Assembly (NCBI RefSeq): GCF_025352425.1
Contig: NZ_JANXTI010000031.1
Coordinates: 1-64,000 of the forward strand
DNA: 64,000 nt
Source of the DNA: Flavobacterium sp.
Lineage (GTDB): Bacteria; Bacteroidota; Bacteroidia; Flavobacteriales; Flavobacteriaceae
Direction of reading: 5' to 3'
Both the position numbers and the translations under genes were made by a program. Positions within the stretch are counted from its first letter, which is position 1. Each line of letters starts with the position of its first letter. The notes below the pieces were generated by a model, which was not told the DNA's origin, searched no databases, and was given only the letters and a program-made list of their open reading frames with translations. Shown piece by piece: positions 9,111 to 18,142 of this stretch.

Positions 9111-9116
9111 AACAAT

Positions 9117-9884
9117 TTATATTTTCTTACTATATCTTGGTTTAATAATAAGTTGTGTGAAAATAAATAGCATAATACAACCAAATGAAGCAAAATAATT
9201 CATTTTATGGAACTTATGGTAAACATTGAAATTGAACTTTAACAAATCCATTTTTGAAGACGAAATCGAATTATTCCTTATTCTGTAATAGGCCAGAACT
9301 TCGGGCACAGGTTGGGCAGCTTTTATTTTTTTTACAATGGTAAGCCACAACATCCAGTCCTGTCTTTTCCTTATTTGATTTATAGGGATTTTTCCAAGAA
9401 TTTCCGCATTATAAATTACTGTAGAATTCCCAATGTAGTTACAAAAAAACAATTTTTTATAGGTCGTAAGGCCCGGTGCTTCTTTTCGTATATTTAAATC
9501 AATTCCTGCATCATCAATACATTCATAGAAACTAAAAGTAAATAGTAAATTGTTTTCTTTCATGAAATTCAATTGCCTTTCAAGTTTATTTGGCTTCCAT
9601 AAATCATCCGAGTCCAGAAAAGAAATGTAAGATCCTTTGGATTTATCAACGCCATGGTTTCTTGCTACACCTGTGCCTTCATTTTTTGTTAAAGAATATA
9701 GCTTGATTCTAGCATCTGATTTAATTTCATTATTGATAATCTCAACCGTTTTATCGGTTGAAAAATCATCAATTATAATCAATTCCCAGTTTGAGTAGGT
9801 TTGTTTTTGAACCGATTGAATTGTAGCAGAAATGAATTTTTCAGAATTATACGTTGGTGTTATTATTGATACCAAGCTATCCAT
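9117..9884 (-). CDS. glycosyltransferase family 2
   Basis: A 255-residue GT-A fold transferase using a nucleotide sugar, cytoplasmic face of the membrane. SIITPTYNSEKFISATIQS, then IIIDDFSTDKT and the metal-binding FLDSDDLW are classic GT2 motifs. A hydrophobic segment near residues 228-245 (FASFGCIMLFIFTQLII) may attach it to the membrane. It is the last gene of the polysaccharide island, 1 bp after the sugar transferase gene, and probably adds one sugar to the lipid-linked repeat unit. Donor and acceptor are unknown. Confidence 0.88.
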   Translation of the reverse strand: MDSLVSIITPTYNSEKFISATIQSVQKQTYSNWELIIIDDFSTDKTVEIINNEIKSDARIKLYSLTKNEGTGVARNHGVDKSKGSYISFLDSDDLWKPNKLERQLNFMKENNLLFTFSFYECIDDAGIDLNIRKEAPGLTTYKKLFFCNYIGNSTVIYNAEILGKIPINQIRKRQDWMLWLTIVKKIKAAQPVPEVLAYYRIRNNSISSSKMDLLKFNFNVYHKFHKMNYFASFGCIMLFIFTQLIIKPRYSKKI

Positions 9885-9885
9885 T

Positions 9886-11253
9886 TTAATAAGCTTTATC
9901 TTCTCCCCTAAAGATATTAAATACCGTTTGGAAAATGATTTTAATGTCCATGATTAACGACCAGTTTTCTATATAAAAAACATCAAGTTTTATACGGTTT
10001 ACCATATCTTCTTCGGTTTCAATTTCTCCTCTGAACCCTTTCACCTGAGCCAAACCTGTAATTCCTGGCTTTACATAATGACGAACCATATATTTCTTTA
10101 TTTTACTGGCGTAAGCTTTGTTTTGTGACCATAAGTGTGGCCTTGGTCCCACAACTGACATATCGCCAAGCAATACATTAAAAAACTGTGGCAATTCGTC
10201 CATACTTGTTTTTCTCATAAATTTGCCCATTCTAGTAACCCTTGGGTCATTTTTTGAGGCTTCCTGTTCGGTAAATCCGTTTACCTGCATGGAACGAAAT
10301 TTATAACAGAAAAATTCCTCTTCATCCATTCCTGGTCTGCCTTGCATAAAAAATACCGGCCCTTTTGACTCCAGTTTTATTAATAAAGCCAATAAGGGAA
10401 TAAGCCAGGAAAGTAGAAATATAATCACTAACAACGAAAAGCAAATATCAAAGCCTCTTTTTAGACCTTTTATGAACGGGTGATGAAGTTGTGTTTTTTG
10501 AAGCGAAAGAACAGGAAACAATTCATAGTAATCTATTTTAAGATTTTTGGAATAAATCTCTTTTGTATCCGGGATAAATTTTATCGCTTTTTTATTATCA
10601 TCGGCAAACTCAACTAATTCCTTTAATTTTTCATTTGAGATTTCATTTAATGAGCAATAGATTTCGTCTACTTTGTTGTCAATCACAAATTGCTCTAAAT
10701 CTTCTATTTTTCCTTTAACTTCCGGATTTTGCTTTTTATCTGAAAAGTACCCTAAGAATCTATAACCATAATCTTTTCTGGTTTCAAATACTTCTTTTAG
10801 TCTTATTGCTTCTGGTGTAAATCCAATTATAACAGCATTTCTAAAATTGCTTCCTGTTACAATTCTGTATTTTTTCAAGTAGAAAAACCAAAAATATTTG
10901 AAAGTTACAATAACGAGAAAACTTACGGTCATAAAAATTGCAATTGCTTTTCCGCTAAAGATTGTAGTTTTAGCAAAAGGGAAAAAAGCAATAACAACCA
11001 ATAAAAAAACACTAAATTGTTTAACTAATTTAGTGACGATTTCTACCGGCGTTGTAAACCTGTAGACCTCATAATATTTTACAAGTACGGCGATAACAAT
11101 CCAGGTGAAAGTTTGATACAACAAATAGTAAAACTGATTAAGATTCAGTTCTTTAAAGGAATATAAGCTCAATGAAGTGATAATGGCCAAATCGAAAAGT
11201 ATATTTATCGGCCTTATATATTTTGAGTATCTACCTGTTTGTTGTGCAACCAT
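9886..11253 (-). CDS. polyprenyl-phosphate sugar-1-phosphate transferase (initiating enzyme)
   Basis: A 455-residue WbaP/WcaJ-type protein that starts the repeat unit by moving a sugar phosphate to undecaprenyl phosphate. The N terminus has about four transmembrane segments (to residue about 130), then a Rossmann-like domain (about 140-260). The catalytic part begins with KRGFDICFSLLVIIFLLSWL. It carries FCYKFRSM, TSMDELPQFFNVLLGDMSVV with GPRPHL, and KPGITGLAQVKGFRGE. All family motifs are present. It lies 6 bp after the UDP-glucuronate decarboxylase gene and 1 bp before the GT2 gene. The first sugar is unknown. Confidence 0.92.
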   Translation of the reverse strand: MVAQQTGRYSKYIRPINILFDLAIITSLSLYSFKELNLNQFYYLLYQTFTWIVIAVLVKYYEVYRFTTPVEIVTKLVKQFSVFLLVVIAFFPFAKTTIFSGKAIAIFMTVSFLVIVTFKYFWFFYLKKYRIVTGSNFRNAVIIGFTPEAIRLKEVFETRKDYGYRFLGYFSDKKQNPEVKGKIEDLEQFVIDNKVDEIYCSLNEISNEKLKELVEFADDNKKAIKFIPDTKEIYSKNLKIDYYELFPVLSLQKTQLHHPFIKGLKRGFDICFSLLVIIFLLSWLIPLLALLIKLESKGPVFFMQGRPGMDEEEFFCYKFRSMQVNGFTEQEASKNDPRVTRMGKFMRKTSMDELPQFFNVLLGDMSVVGPRPHLWSQNKAYASKIKKYMVRHYVKPGITGLAQVKGFRGEIETEEDMVNRIKLDVFYIENWSLIMDIKIIFQTVFNIFRGEDKAY

Positions 11254-11259
11254 ATACTT

Positions 11260-12243
11260 CTAATGAATATATCCTTTAAAGTCTTTGTGTTCTTCTTTTA
11301 AAAGTTCTTCAGACGAAAGTGATTTGAAATATTCGTAGGTCAGTTTCATTCCTTCTTCTCGTGAAACTTTGGCTTCCCAACCTAAAATATTTTTGGCACG
11401 TGTGGTATCGGGCTGTCGTTGCATGGGGTCATTGATAGGCAGTGGATGGTAAACAACTTTTTGATTGGTACCTGTCAATTTTATAATTTCATCGGCAAAG
11501 TCCTTAATTGTAATTTCGTTCGGGTTTCCAATGTTAACTGGTTGTTCATAATCAGAATGAAGTAGTCTGAAAATTCCCTCTACCTGATCGGTAACATAAC
11601 AAAACGAACGGGTTTGACTTCCATCTCCAAAAATGGTTAAGTCTTCGCCACGCAATGCCTGGCCAATAAATGCGGGAATAACACGTCCATCATTTAATCG
11701 CATCCTTGGTCCATAAGTGTTGAATATCCGAACGATCCGGGTTTCTACACCGTGAAAAGTGTGGTAAGCCATTGTGATTGATTCCTGAAAACGCTTAGCT
11801 TCATCATAAACACCTCTTGGTCCAATGGTATTTACATTACCATAATACTCTTCAGTTTGCGGATGAACCAATGGATCTCCATAAATTTCAGAAGTGGATG
11901 CAATAAGGATTCGGGCTTTTTTTACCCTAGCCAATCCTAAAAGATTGTGAGTTCCGAGAGAACCAACTTTTAAAGTCTGTATTGGGATTTTCAAATAATC
12001 TATTGGACTTGCAGGCGATGCAAAATGAAGAATATAGTCCAAATTTCCAGGCACATGAACAAACTTGGTTACATCGTGATGATAAAACTCAAAGTTTTTG
12101 AGTTTGAATAAGTGTTCAATATTTTTTAAATCTCCGGTAATCAAGTTATCCATTCCGATAACAAAATATCCTTCCGCAATAAAACGATCACAAAGATGCG
12201 AACCTAAAAACCCCGCAGCACCCGTAATTAATATTCTTTTCAT
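11260..12243 (-). CDS. UDP-glucuronic acid decarboxylase-like SDR epimerase/dehydratase
   Basis: A 327-residue extended SDR enzyme. The NAD-binding motif is [11 protein letters not shown]. The catalytic YDEAK, with STSEIYGDP before it and [19 protein letters not shown] near the C terminus, marks the UXS branch, which turns UDP-glucuronate into UDP-xylose. This would supply a pentose donor to the island's glycosyltransferases. It overlaps the preceding polymerase gene by 4 bp, implying translational coupling. It is not a dTDP-glucose 4,6-dehydratase, so it does not fill the missing rfbB step. Confidence 0.88.
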   Translation of the reverse strand: MKRILITGAAGFLGSHLCDRFIAEGYFVIGMDNLITGDLKNIEHLFKLKNFEFYHHDVTKFVHVPGNLDYILHFASPASPIDYLKIPIQTLKVGSLGTHNLLGLARVKKARILIASTSEIYGDPLVHPQTEEYYGNVNTIGPRGVYDEAKRFQESITMAYHTFHGVETRIVRIFNTYGPRMRLNDGRVIPAFIGQALRGEDLTIFGDGSQTRSFCYVTDQVEGIFRLLHSDYEQPVNIGNPNEITIKDFADEIIKLTGTNQKVVYHPLPINDPMQRQPDTTRAKNILGWEAKVSREEGMKLTYEYFKSLSSEELLKEEHKDFKGYIH

Positions 12244-13607
12244 ATAATTTTTTCGGATTTGGAATTATTCTGTATAATTCCTGAATTAAAAAGGCAGTAT
12301 AATAAAGTAAAAAACACAACACCTCTTTGTCTCCATAAAAATGATTCGGTCAAAAATAAACTTATCATTAGAACTGCGAAAGTAAAATGAACAAAATCTT
12401 TTGATTTAATTGCATTTTTAATGTTAGCTATCAACATAATTAACAACAATATTAAGCCAAAAATACCTAATTCAGAAAAATTTTGGATATATTGATTGTG
12501 AAAATTTTTTGATTGATAACCGCTGTCTGAATCATTTTTTTCTCCCATATAGAGATTGTAATGAATGGCTTTTTCTTTAATTTTTGGATAGGATGCGTTC
12601 AATCCAAAGCCTGTTAAGAATACCTTGTTTTCATTGATTAACTCAATAAAAATTCGCAATTGATATACCCTAAATGCCGTTCCGTTGAAGTAATCATTCG
12701 GCGTAAATGTTGGATTTGACCAAGCTTCTTTCAAACTCACATAATGAACGCCTGATGGAATACCTTCAACGACATTGGCACTTAAGCTTTTGTCTGTATT
12801 GGTTTGAAATTCGACTTTAAATCTGTCTTTTATCCTTCCTATTGAAAAGATTATTCCTAATAACAATCCAAAAATAATTAAGTTTCTAAGCCTTAATTTA
12901 TGGGCAGTTTTAGAAAAAAAGAAAATGTTTATCAGCAAAAGAAATAAAACAACGAGTATGATGTTTTTGGAAGATAAAAGTAATATAAATCCAAAAAGCA
13001 AAACCGAAAGTAAGGTATCGGTTTTTGATTTTATTTCTTTGGTAAAAAAATAAAAGAAAGCAACCGCAACAAAAACTGACATGTGTATGGCATTCAGCAA
13101 TTTTGGTACCAGTCCGAAGTCTTTGTCGTTTTCACCATGATAAAAGAACATTCTTGCATCTCCAATTATTAAATAGCGAATTATGGCTCTTACTGAATAA
13201 TATAAGACAAATGCAACGATGACATAACTATAATATTCAATAATCTTTCTTTTTTGCTCCGAAGTATTTGTTTTAAAAATCAGAAAACCAAGAGGAATTA
13301 AAAGCAACGGTACTTCCTTTGACAAAGCGGAAAGTGTTGCTTTTGAATCTATGGACCAGAAATAGGAGATTACCATTAAAACGTAGAGCAGAATAGGAAA
13401 AATCAACTCTTTTTGAAGTTTGAAGTGTTCCCTTTTTAAAGAGATAAAAGCAACTAACAAAAATATTCCCAAAGAAACATTGTTTATCGCAAAACTAAAA
13501 GGAATGGTAAAAAGGACTAAAAGTATTGGAATAAAAGAACTGTTACTTTTGTTTTCTTTTATTAGATTTTGAATAACATTCTTCGAAAAGTTGTAAATAT
13601 TCCCCAT
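12240..13607 (-). CDS. O-antigen ligase/polymerase family membrane protein
   Basis: A 455-residue multi-pass protein with about ten to twelve hydrophobic segments. A large extracytoplasmic loop (about residues 255-365) holds charged residues and ends near [13 protein letters not shown]. The histidine-containing [18 protein letters not shown] is typical of the Wzy/WaaL family. It would polymerise repeat units or ligate them to lipid A-core in the periplasm. The ATG at 13607 lies 65 bp inside the upstream gene. No other ATG is near and the first transmembrane segment starts only about 20 residues in, so this long overlap may be real or a non-ATG start may be used. Confidence 0.82.
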   Translation of the reverse strand: MGNIYNFSKNVIQNLIKENKSNSSFIPILLVLFTIPFSFAINNVSLGIFLLVAFISLKREHFKLQKELIFPILLYVLMVISYFWSIDSKATLSALSKEVPLLLIPLGFLIFKTNTSEQKRKIIEYYSYVIVAFVLYYSVRAIIRYLIIGDARMFFYHGENDKDFGLVPKLLNAIHMSVFVAVAFFYFFTKEIKSKTDTLLSVLLFGFILLLSSKNIILVVLFLLLINIFFFSKTAHKLRLRNLIIFGLLLGIIFSIGRIKDRFKVEFQTNTDKSLSANVVEGIPSGVHYVSLKEAWSNPTFTPNDYFNGTAFRVYQLRIFIELINENKVFLTGFGLNASYPKIKEKAIHYNLYMGEKNDSDSGYQSKNFHNQYIQNFSELGIFGLILLLIMLIANIKNAIKSKDFVHFTFAVLMISLFLTESFLWRQRGVVFFTLLYCLFNSGIIQNNSKSEKII

Positions 13608-14655
13608 TTATTTTTTCCCAATTAAATTCATTCACAATCGAATCAAAATTGTTTTGAACTAATTGCAAGTTATCATTTTTTTTGATTGTATTCAGAATAT
13701 TTTTTACTTCAAGTGCACTCGAGAAATAGTGGCTGTTTTCCTTTAAAATTCCTTTGTTGAAATCATTGTTATGTGCAATTACTAAGGCTCTGGAGGCCAT
13801 CGCTTCCAGTAAGGATGGATTGGTTCCGCCAACAGAATGCCCATGAAAATACAAATTAGAAAAATAACGAAGATTATTCAAATGTTCGAGGTTATAGATT
13901 CCTCCCACGAATCGAATATTCTCGTGGCCTTTGAATTTATTTTTTAAATACTCCCCATATTTAGTCATGTGCTTTCCAATGACCAAAATTGGTGTCTTAT
14001 CTTCATTCAAGGCTACTCCTTCAAGAACCATATCCATATTGTTTTCGGGTTCAAAGCGTGCCATAATCATATTGTAGTTTCCTTTTTCTACATTATATTC
14101 CTTTAAAAATTCTTCATTTGGAGAGGAAAAAGGATAGGCTCCATAAGCGATATAGGTAGATTCTTTTTTATATTTTTTTTCAAGAAACTTTTGAATCCCT
14201 AGTGAATCTGAAACCAAAAAGTCACTATTAATTGCCGCCAGTCTCTCAGCAAACTTTAAAAATTGTTGCACAGGTTTAGAGTATTTTGTTCTTTTCCACT
14301 CTAATCCGTCCATATTAGTAATAATGATTGATTTTTTAGGCAGTAAAAAATGCCAAACCGAATTGCTCGTATATCCCAATTGTAAAATGATATCGAAATC
14401 TCTTTTGCGTGAATCTATAATGCAATTGAAATCATAAACGAATTGCCCAAAGGTTCCAAATTTGTATTCAGGATCATATTGATGAATAATATTTACCCCG
14501 TTAAAATTCTGATTCTGAAAAGGATGATCGTGTGAGTTATAGCAATACACTTCGTGCCCTTGTTTGGCAAGATATACTGAAAAAAATTCAGCAAACTGCT
14601 CAAATCCCCCATAATAATTGGGCACACCACGAGTTCCTAGTATGGCTACTTTCAT
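13543..14655 (-). CDS. DUF1972-type glycosyltransferase (GT4-like)
   Basis: A 370-residue GT-B protein of the DUF1972/rhamnosyltransferase-like group. AILGTRGVPNYYGGFEQFAE is the hallmark N terminus. The C-terminal donor-binding half has HGHSVGGTNPSLLEAMA, with a conserved glutamate. It probably transfers a deoxysugar such as rhamnose onto the lipid-linked intermediate, fitting the rfbACD genes nearby, but specificity is inferred. Its 3' end overlaps the polymerase gene by 65 bp. Upstream lies a 375-bp spacer with an opposite-strand aminotransferase relic. Confidence 0.88.
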   Translation of the reverse strand: MKVAILGTRGVPNYYGGFEQFAEFFSVYLAKQGHEVYCYNSHDHPFQNQNFNGVNIIHQYDPEYKFGTFGQFVYDFNCIIDSRKRDFDIILQLGYTSNSVWHFLLPKKSIIITNMDGLEWKRTKYSKPVQQFLKFAERLAAINSDFLVSDSLGIQKFLEKKYKKESTYIAYGAYPFSSPNEEFLKEYNVEKGNYNMIMARFEPENNMDMVLEGVALNEDKTPILVIGKHMTKYGEYLKNKFKGHENIRFVGGIYNLEHLNNLRYFSNLYFHGHSVGGTNPSLLEAMASRALVIAHNNDFNKGILKENSHYFSSALEVKNILNTIKKNDNLQLVQNNFDSIVNEFNWEKINGEYLQLFEECYSKSNKRKQK

Positions 14656-14788
14656 TGAAATCTAAACTTAGTGTGCAAAAATAACTTTTTTAGTAGTTTA
14701 AAAAAATTATTGCCGGTGTACTTTGATTTCTTTTTTATACTCTCTTCAAAAATCGCAATAAAGTTTGATAAAAGTATTTCTATAATAA

Positions 14789-14950
14789 ACCATATACAAC
14801 AAAAATGAAGTGTTGAAATTCTTTGATTATGAAATTTTCGGAGAAATGAAAAACGCGCAATATTTGGATAAAAACGGATTTTTTGTTGGTAATCACCAAG
14901 TTCCGTTAACCGAAGAAATGAAACATTTATATACCGTTTTATTGTTTTAG
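14789..14950 (+). pseudogene. C-terminal relic of a DegT/DnrJ/EryC1/StrS aminotransferase
   Basis: Within the 375-bp gap between two minus-strand glycosyltransferase genes, the plus strand encodes about 53 codons ending at TAG 14948-14950. They contain KNEVLKFFDYEIFGEMKNA and then NGFFVGNHQVPLTEEM. This is the characteristic C-terminal end of DegT-type PLP sugar aminotransferases (RfbH-like). A stop (TAA 14786-14788) precedes it and no start or catalytic part remains. It is best read as a fragment left when an older gene was deleted from the locus. Family assignment is from memory of the motif, not from a search. Confidence 0.65.
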
Positions 14951-15030
14951 GAAATGGCTTTTTTGAATTGTTCCGCTGCGAATTGCCATGTGAATTTCTA
15001 TTCCAAATAAACATATTCATTTTTTTTGTT

Positions 15031-16200
15031 TTATTCAAATAAGCTCTCAAAAATGTCCTCGAATTTTTCAACGTGTTTTTGTAATGAAAAATGATTAACG
15101 GTTCTGGTATAGCCATTTTCGCCAAAAAGCTTTCTCTTTTCACCATCCACTATAATGCTTTCTATAGCGCTGGCCAACGAAGCAGAGTTGTTTGGTTTGA
15201 ATAATATGCCTGTTTCATTAGGCAATACTATTTCGGTCAAACCGCCGTGATTGGCTGCTATTACCGGTTTTTTGGAAAGCATGGCTTCAATAGCCACCAT
15301 TCCAAAAGGTTCCGGTTCCGTTGAAGGCACGACTGCAATATCAATTGAATCCCAAAATTTCCAAATCCCTTCCTGAAAAGGAATGATCACGACTCTTTCT
15401 GTAAGGGCAAAATCGATTATTTTATGCTTTAAATCTATTTCAAAAACTTCTTGGTTTGGCGGTGCTGAACCAATAAAAACTAATTTGGTGTTTTGGTATT
15501 TGTCGGCAATTTTGTGAAATGCTTCCAATAATAACTGTTGTCCTTTCCAGCTGTTAATCCTTCCGACAAGTGCTATAACCAGCTCATTATTGCTGACTTT
15601 AAAATACTCTTTCCTAATCGCTGCAATCTCTTCTTGGGTGGTGTTTTGCTTTTGGGTTACATCCAAACCATTCCAGACAAAATGGGATTTTTTGGTCAAT
15701 TTCTCATTGTCTTTTATCCAAAATTCCATCGTGGTTTTCGAATCATAAGCCGCTACATGATTGCAATCCAGCGACAATAATTTCACGAATCCTTTGTTGA
15801 ATATTACCGGTTTGGCAATAATCTCCTGAACATGCCAAAGGTGTTTGATTTTGTTCTTTCGGGCAAAAATAATGCCTATCAACGCCGCCAAAGTATGTGA
15901 ATATACGATGCTGAAGTTGTATTTTTTGTGAAGTGCATTAAGGGTTTTTAGTCCGTCGCGGTATTCTTTGAAAAAATTTAAGATGCCTTTGGGGGTAACC
16001 ATTTTTCGGTAAAGCTTCAAAACCGGAGCAATAACGACTTCAATACCATTCTTTTCAAATTCTCTTTTTAATGATCCGTCAAATGGTAGAATCACTACTG
16101 ACTTGTATTTCTGTTTATCCAAACTGGAGATAAACATTAAAATCGTTTTGTCGGAACCGTAAAGTTCGGCCGATTGATGTATAAAAAGGATGCTTTTCAT
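15031..16200 (-). CDS. glycosyltransferase family 4
   Basis: A 389-residue GT-B transferase. The N-terminal acceptor motif is HQSAELYGSDKTILMFISSL. The donor domain has VALVGRINSWKGQQLLLEAF, and EPFGMVAIEAMLSKKPVIA holds the EX7E-type signature. It probably extends the repeat unit on the cytoplasmic side. It overlaps the upstream membrane gene by 4 bp and is followed by a 375-bp spacer. That spacer is the only large gap in the island south of 19.4 kb and holds the aminotransferase relic. Confidence 0.9.
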   Translation of the reverse strand: MKSILFIHQSAELYGSDKTILMFISSLDKQKYKSVVILPFDGSLKREFEKNGIEVVIAPVLKLYRKMVTPKGILNFFKEYRDGLKTLNALHKKYNFSIVYSHTLAALIGIIFARKNKIKHLWHVQEIIAKPVIFNKGFVKLLSLDCNHVAAYDSKTTMEFWIKDNEKLTKKSHFVWNGLDVTQKQNTTQEEIAAIRKEYFKVSNNELVIALVGRINSWKGQQLLLEAFHKIADKYQNTKLVFIGSAPPNQEVFEIDLKHKIIDFALTERVVIIPFQEGIWKFWDSIDIAVVPSTEPEPFGMVAIEAMLSKKPVIAANHGGLTEIVLPNETGILFKPNNSASLASAIESIIVDGEKRKLFGENGYTRTVNHFSLQKHVEKFEDIFESLFE

Positions 16201-17423
16201 TGATTATTGATTTTCTCTCTATAGGCAATTAAGAATCCTATTAGTATTGATTTGGTTTCTGTTAAATTATAAAACCCTAAAAATACCCAATTGGATACTA
16301 AAAGGAAAACACCTGTTCCAATAAAAAGCAGGTTGATATTGGAGACTATCGGTTTATTGGTTTTCATTTTTCGAAAGAAAAAGATCATGGTAAACAGATA
16401 AATAAAAATGCCTAACAAGCCCGATTTCAAGAAGACAATCATAAAACCATTGTGAAGAATGGAAATAAATCGGAGATTCATATCGCCCAACCAAACTTCT
16501 TGTTTTAAATCGATTTGAGAACCGATTCCTTTACCAAAGATTGTTGGTGTCAATCCGTCATTGGTCACTTGCCGAATGGTCATAATATTTTCATAGGAAC
16601 GATAATTATCGTTGAAATCTTTATAATCTTCTCTGTTAATTTTGGTTTTGAACGGCTCCATCGGCGCCACTTTTATTTTATACAAAAATCCTTCAAGTCC
16701 TTCTGCGTTACGTCTTGGATTGGTTGAGACAATAATAAAATAACCAACCACAGAAGTGATTACAATACTAGCGATAATGGTTAGTGATTTTTTATTGATA
16801 ACCAAATAACCTTTTACCGCTAAAAACAGAATAACGAATTGGATAAAATTGGTTCTAGCCAAATACATAAAAGCAGAAAACCCGACAATTAAAGTGAATA
16901 TCCTTAATGTTTTTTTGGAATAATCAAGTTGAAACTGTTTATGAAACAATAAAATGATAAAAGTATAAACCTCATAATCACTGAAATAACCCGAAATATA
17001 TCTGATTTCTGCTACGGTCGCTGCTCGGTAAATCAATACGGCGCTAAACAATGTTATGAAGTGACAAATCGCTATAAAAACACCCGTTTTCACAATCAAT
17101 CTAAAGGCATTCTGAAAATTACGACCACACAATTGGTAACCCAAAAAGAAGCCTATCATTGGTTTGCAGAGATAGGTTATATCTCTAATGATTAAGTATT
17201 TTTGATAGTCGAAATTAAACGAAACTACTGTGGCAATAAGTAAAATTAAAGCATAAGGAATAACTAGTTTAAATAGCGAAATCGAATATCTTTTCTGGAT
17301 TGTAAGTACAAAAGCTAAGCTCCATACTGATATGGTCAACTCAAAAATATCTAAATAAGGTACGGCAATACAGAGTATAAAAAGGAATTGATGAAACCAA
17401 TTGTTAGGAATGGTTATTTTCAT
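16197..17423 (-). CDS. Wzy-like polysaccharide polymerase membrane protein
   Basis: A 408-residue protein with about ten hydrophobic helices and a long polar loop (about residues 230-310, containing NREDYKDFNDNYRSYENIM). Its architecture resembles O-antigen polymerases and oligosaccharide-repeat polymerases, though sequence signatures are weak. Together with the other ligase-like gene (12240-13607) the island encodes two such proteins, so one may polymerise and the other ligate. It overlaps neighbours by 1 bp (acyltransferase) and 4 bp (GT4), consistent with one transcript. Confidence 0.75.
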   Translation of the reverse strand: MKITIPNNWFHQFLFILCIAVPYLDIFELTISVWSLAFVLTIQKRYSISLFKLVIPYALILLIATVVSFNFDYQKYLIIRDITYLCKPMIGFFLGYQLCGRNFQNAFRLIVKTGVFIAICHFITLFSAVLIYRAATVAEIRYISGYFSDYEVYTFIILLFHKQFQLDYSKKTLRIFTLIVGFSAFMYLARTNFIQFVILFLAVKGYLVINKKSLTIIASIVITSVVGYFIIVSTNPRRNAEGLEGFLYKIKVAPMEPFKTKINREDYKDFNDNYRSYENIMTIRQVTNDGLTPTIFGKGIGSQIDLKQEVWLGDMNLRFISILHNGFMIVFLKSGLLGIFIYLFTMIFFFRKMKTNKPIVSNINLLFIGTGVFLLVSNWVFLGFYNLTETKSILIGFLIAYREKINNQ

Positions 17424-18100
17424 TAGGCTAACGTTTTGATTACTTTGGCCGGTATTCCACCAATAACGACATTATCGGGATAGCTTCCGTTTACCACAGC
17501 ACCAGCGGCAACCACAGAATTATTGCCAACCGAGCAACCGTCTAAGAAAGTAACTTTGGCACCAACCCAAATATTATTGCCCAACTTAATGCCTTTAGAC
17601 GTTATGCCTTGTTCTCTGATTAGTTTGGATGTATCGGTGAAATTGTGGTTTTCCGAATGAAAAGAAATATAAGAACCCATGATAACATCGTTTCCGATTT
17701 CAATGCCACCCGGCGCGCCGAAATGCGTAAAATCGCCTATGGCCGAATTGTTTCCCATCGTCAATCCCTTTCCGAATTTTGAAAAATGACTGGTAGAAAG
17801 TAATTTAGAATAGCATCCAATTTTGACACAATCACCTAAGATTATTTTTTCGGAAGCAAAACCGTCAATATCACAATGGCTTCCGATAGTAACGTTTCTG
17901 CCAAAAACTATGTTCCTGGAATTTAAGATTCTCGTGTTACTGCCAATGAATACTTTTTTCCCCGTTTTCAAAAACCCTCTAATCAACATTATCATGCGAT
18001 TATAAAGAACCGAATAAATCAGTTTGGATGGAATTCGGTCATCAATTTGATAACTTTTTCCGGAGTTGGCCAGCATTTTTTTAAATAGTCTTTTAATCAT
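17423..18100 (-). CDS. left-handed beta-helix acyltransferase
   Basis: A 225-residue hexapeptide-repeat protein (LbH fold, trimeric in known members). Many [LIV]G-x4 repeats run from about residue 60 to 210. The C-terminal GNNIWVGAKVTFLDGCSVGN followed by AAGAVV is the usual final coil region. HSENHNFTD contains the probable catalytic histidine area of maltose/galactoside O-acetyltransferase-like enzymes. It probably O-acetylates a sugar of the polysaccharide, using acetyl-CoA in the cytoplasm. The next gene starts 1 bp inside its stop. Confidence 0.88.
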   Translation of the reverse strand: MIKRLFKKMLANSGKSYQIDDRIPSKLIYSVLYNRMIMLIRGFLKTGKKVFIGSNTRILNSRNIVFGRNVTIGSHCDIDGFASEKIILGDCVKIGCYSKLLSTSHFSKFGKGLTMGNNSAIGDFTHFGAPGGIEIGNDVIMGSYISFHSENHNFTDTSKLIREQGITSKGIKLGNNIWVGAKVTFLDGCSVGNNSVVAAGAVVNGSYPDNVVIGGIPAKVIKTLA

Positions 18101-18142
18101 CTAAGCGCAATTTTACTAAACGTTTCAAAAATACAATAGTTT

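Noticed and set aside
11389-11401. CACGTG-containing site as a parS candidate
   Set aside because: Only the six-base core matches and the flanks differ from the consensus.
14652-15146. Minus-strand open frame of 164 codons between two glycosyltransferase genes
   Set aside because: Its start lies inside the GT4 gene, its composition is not protein-like, and the plus strand here encodes a recognisable aminotransferase C terminus instead.
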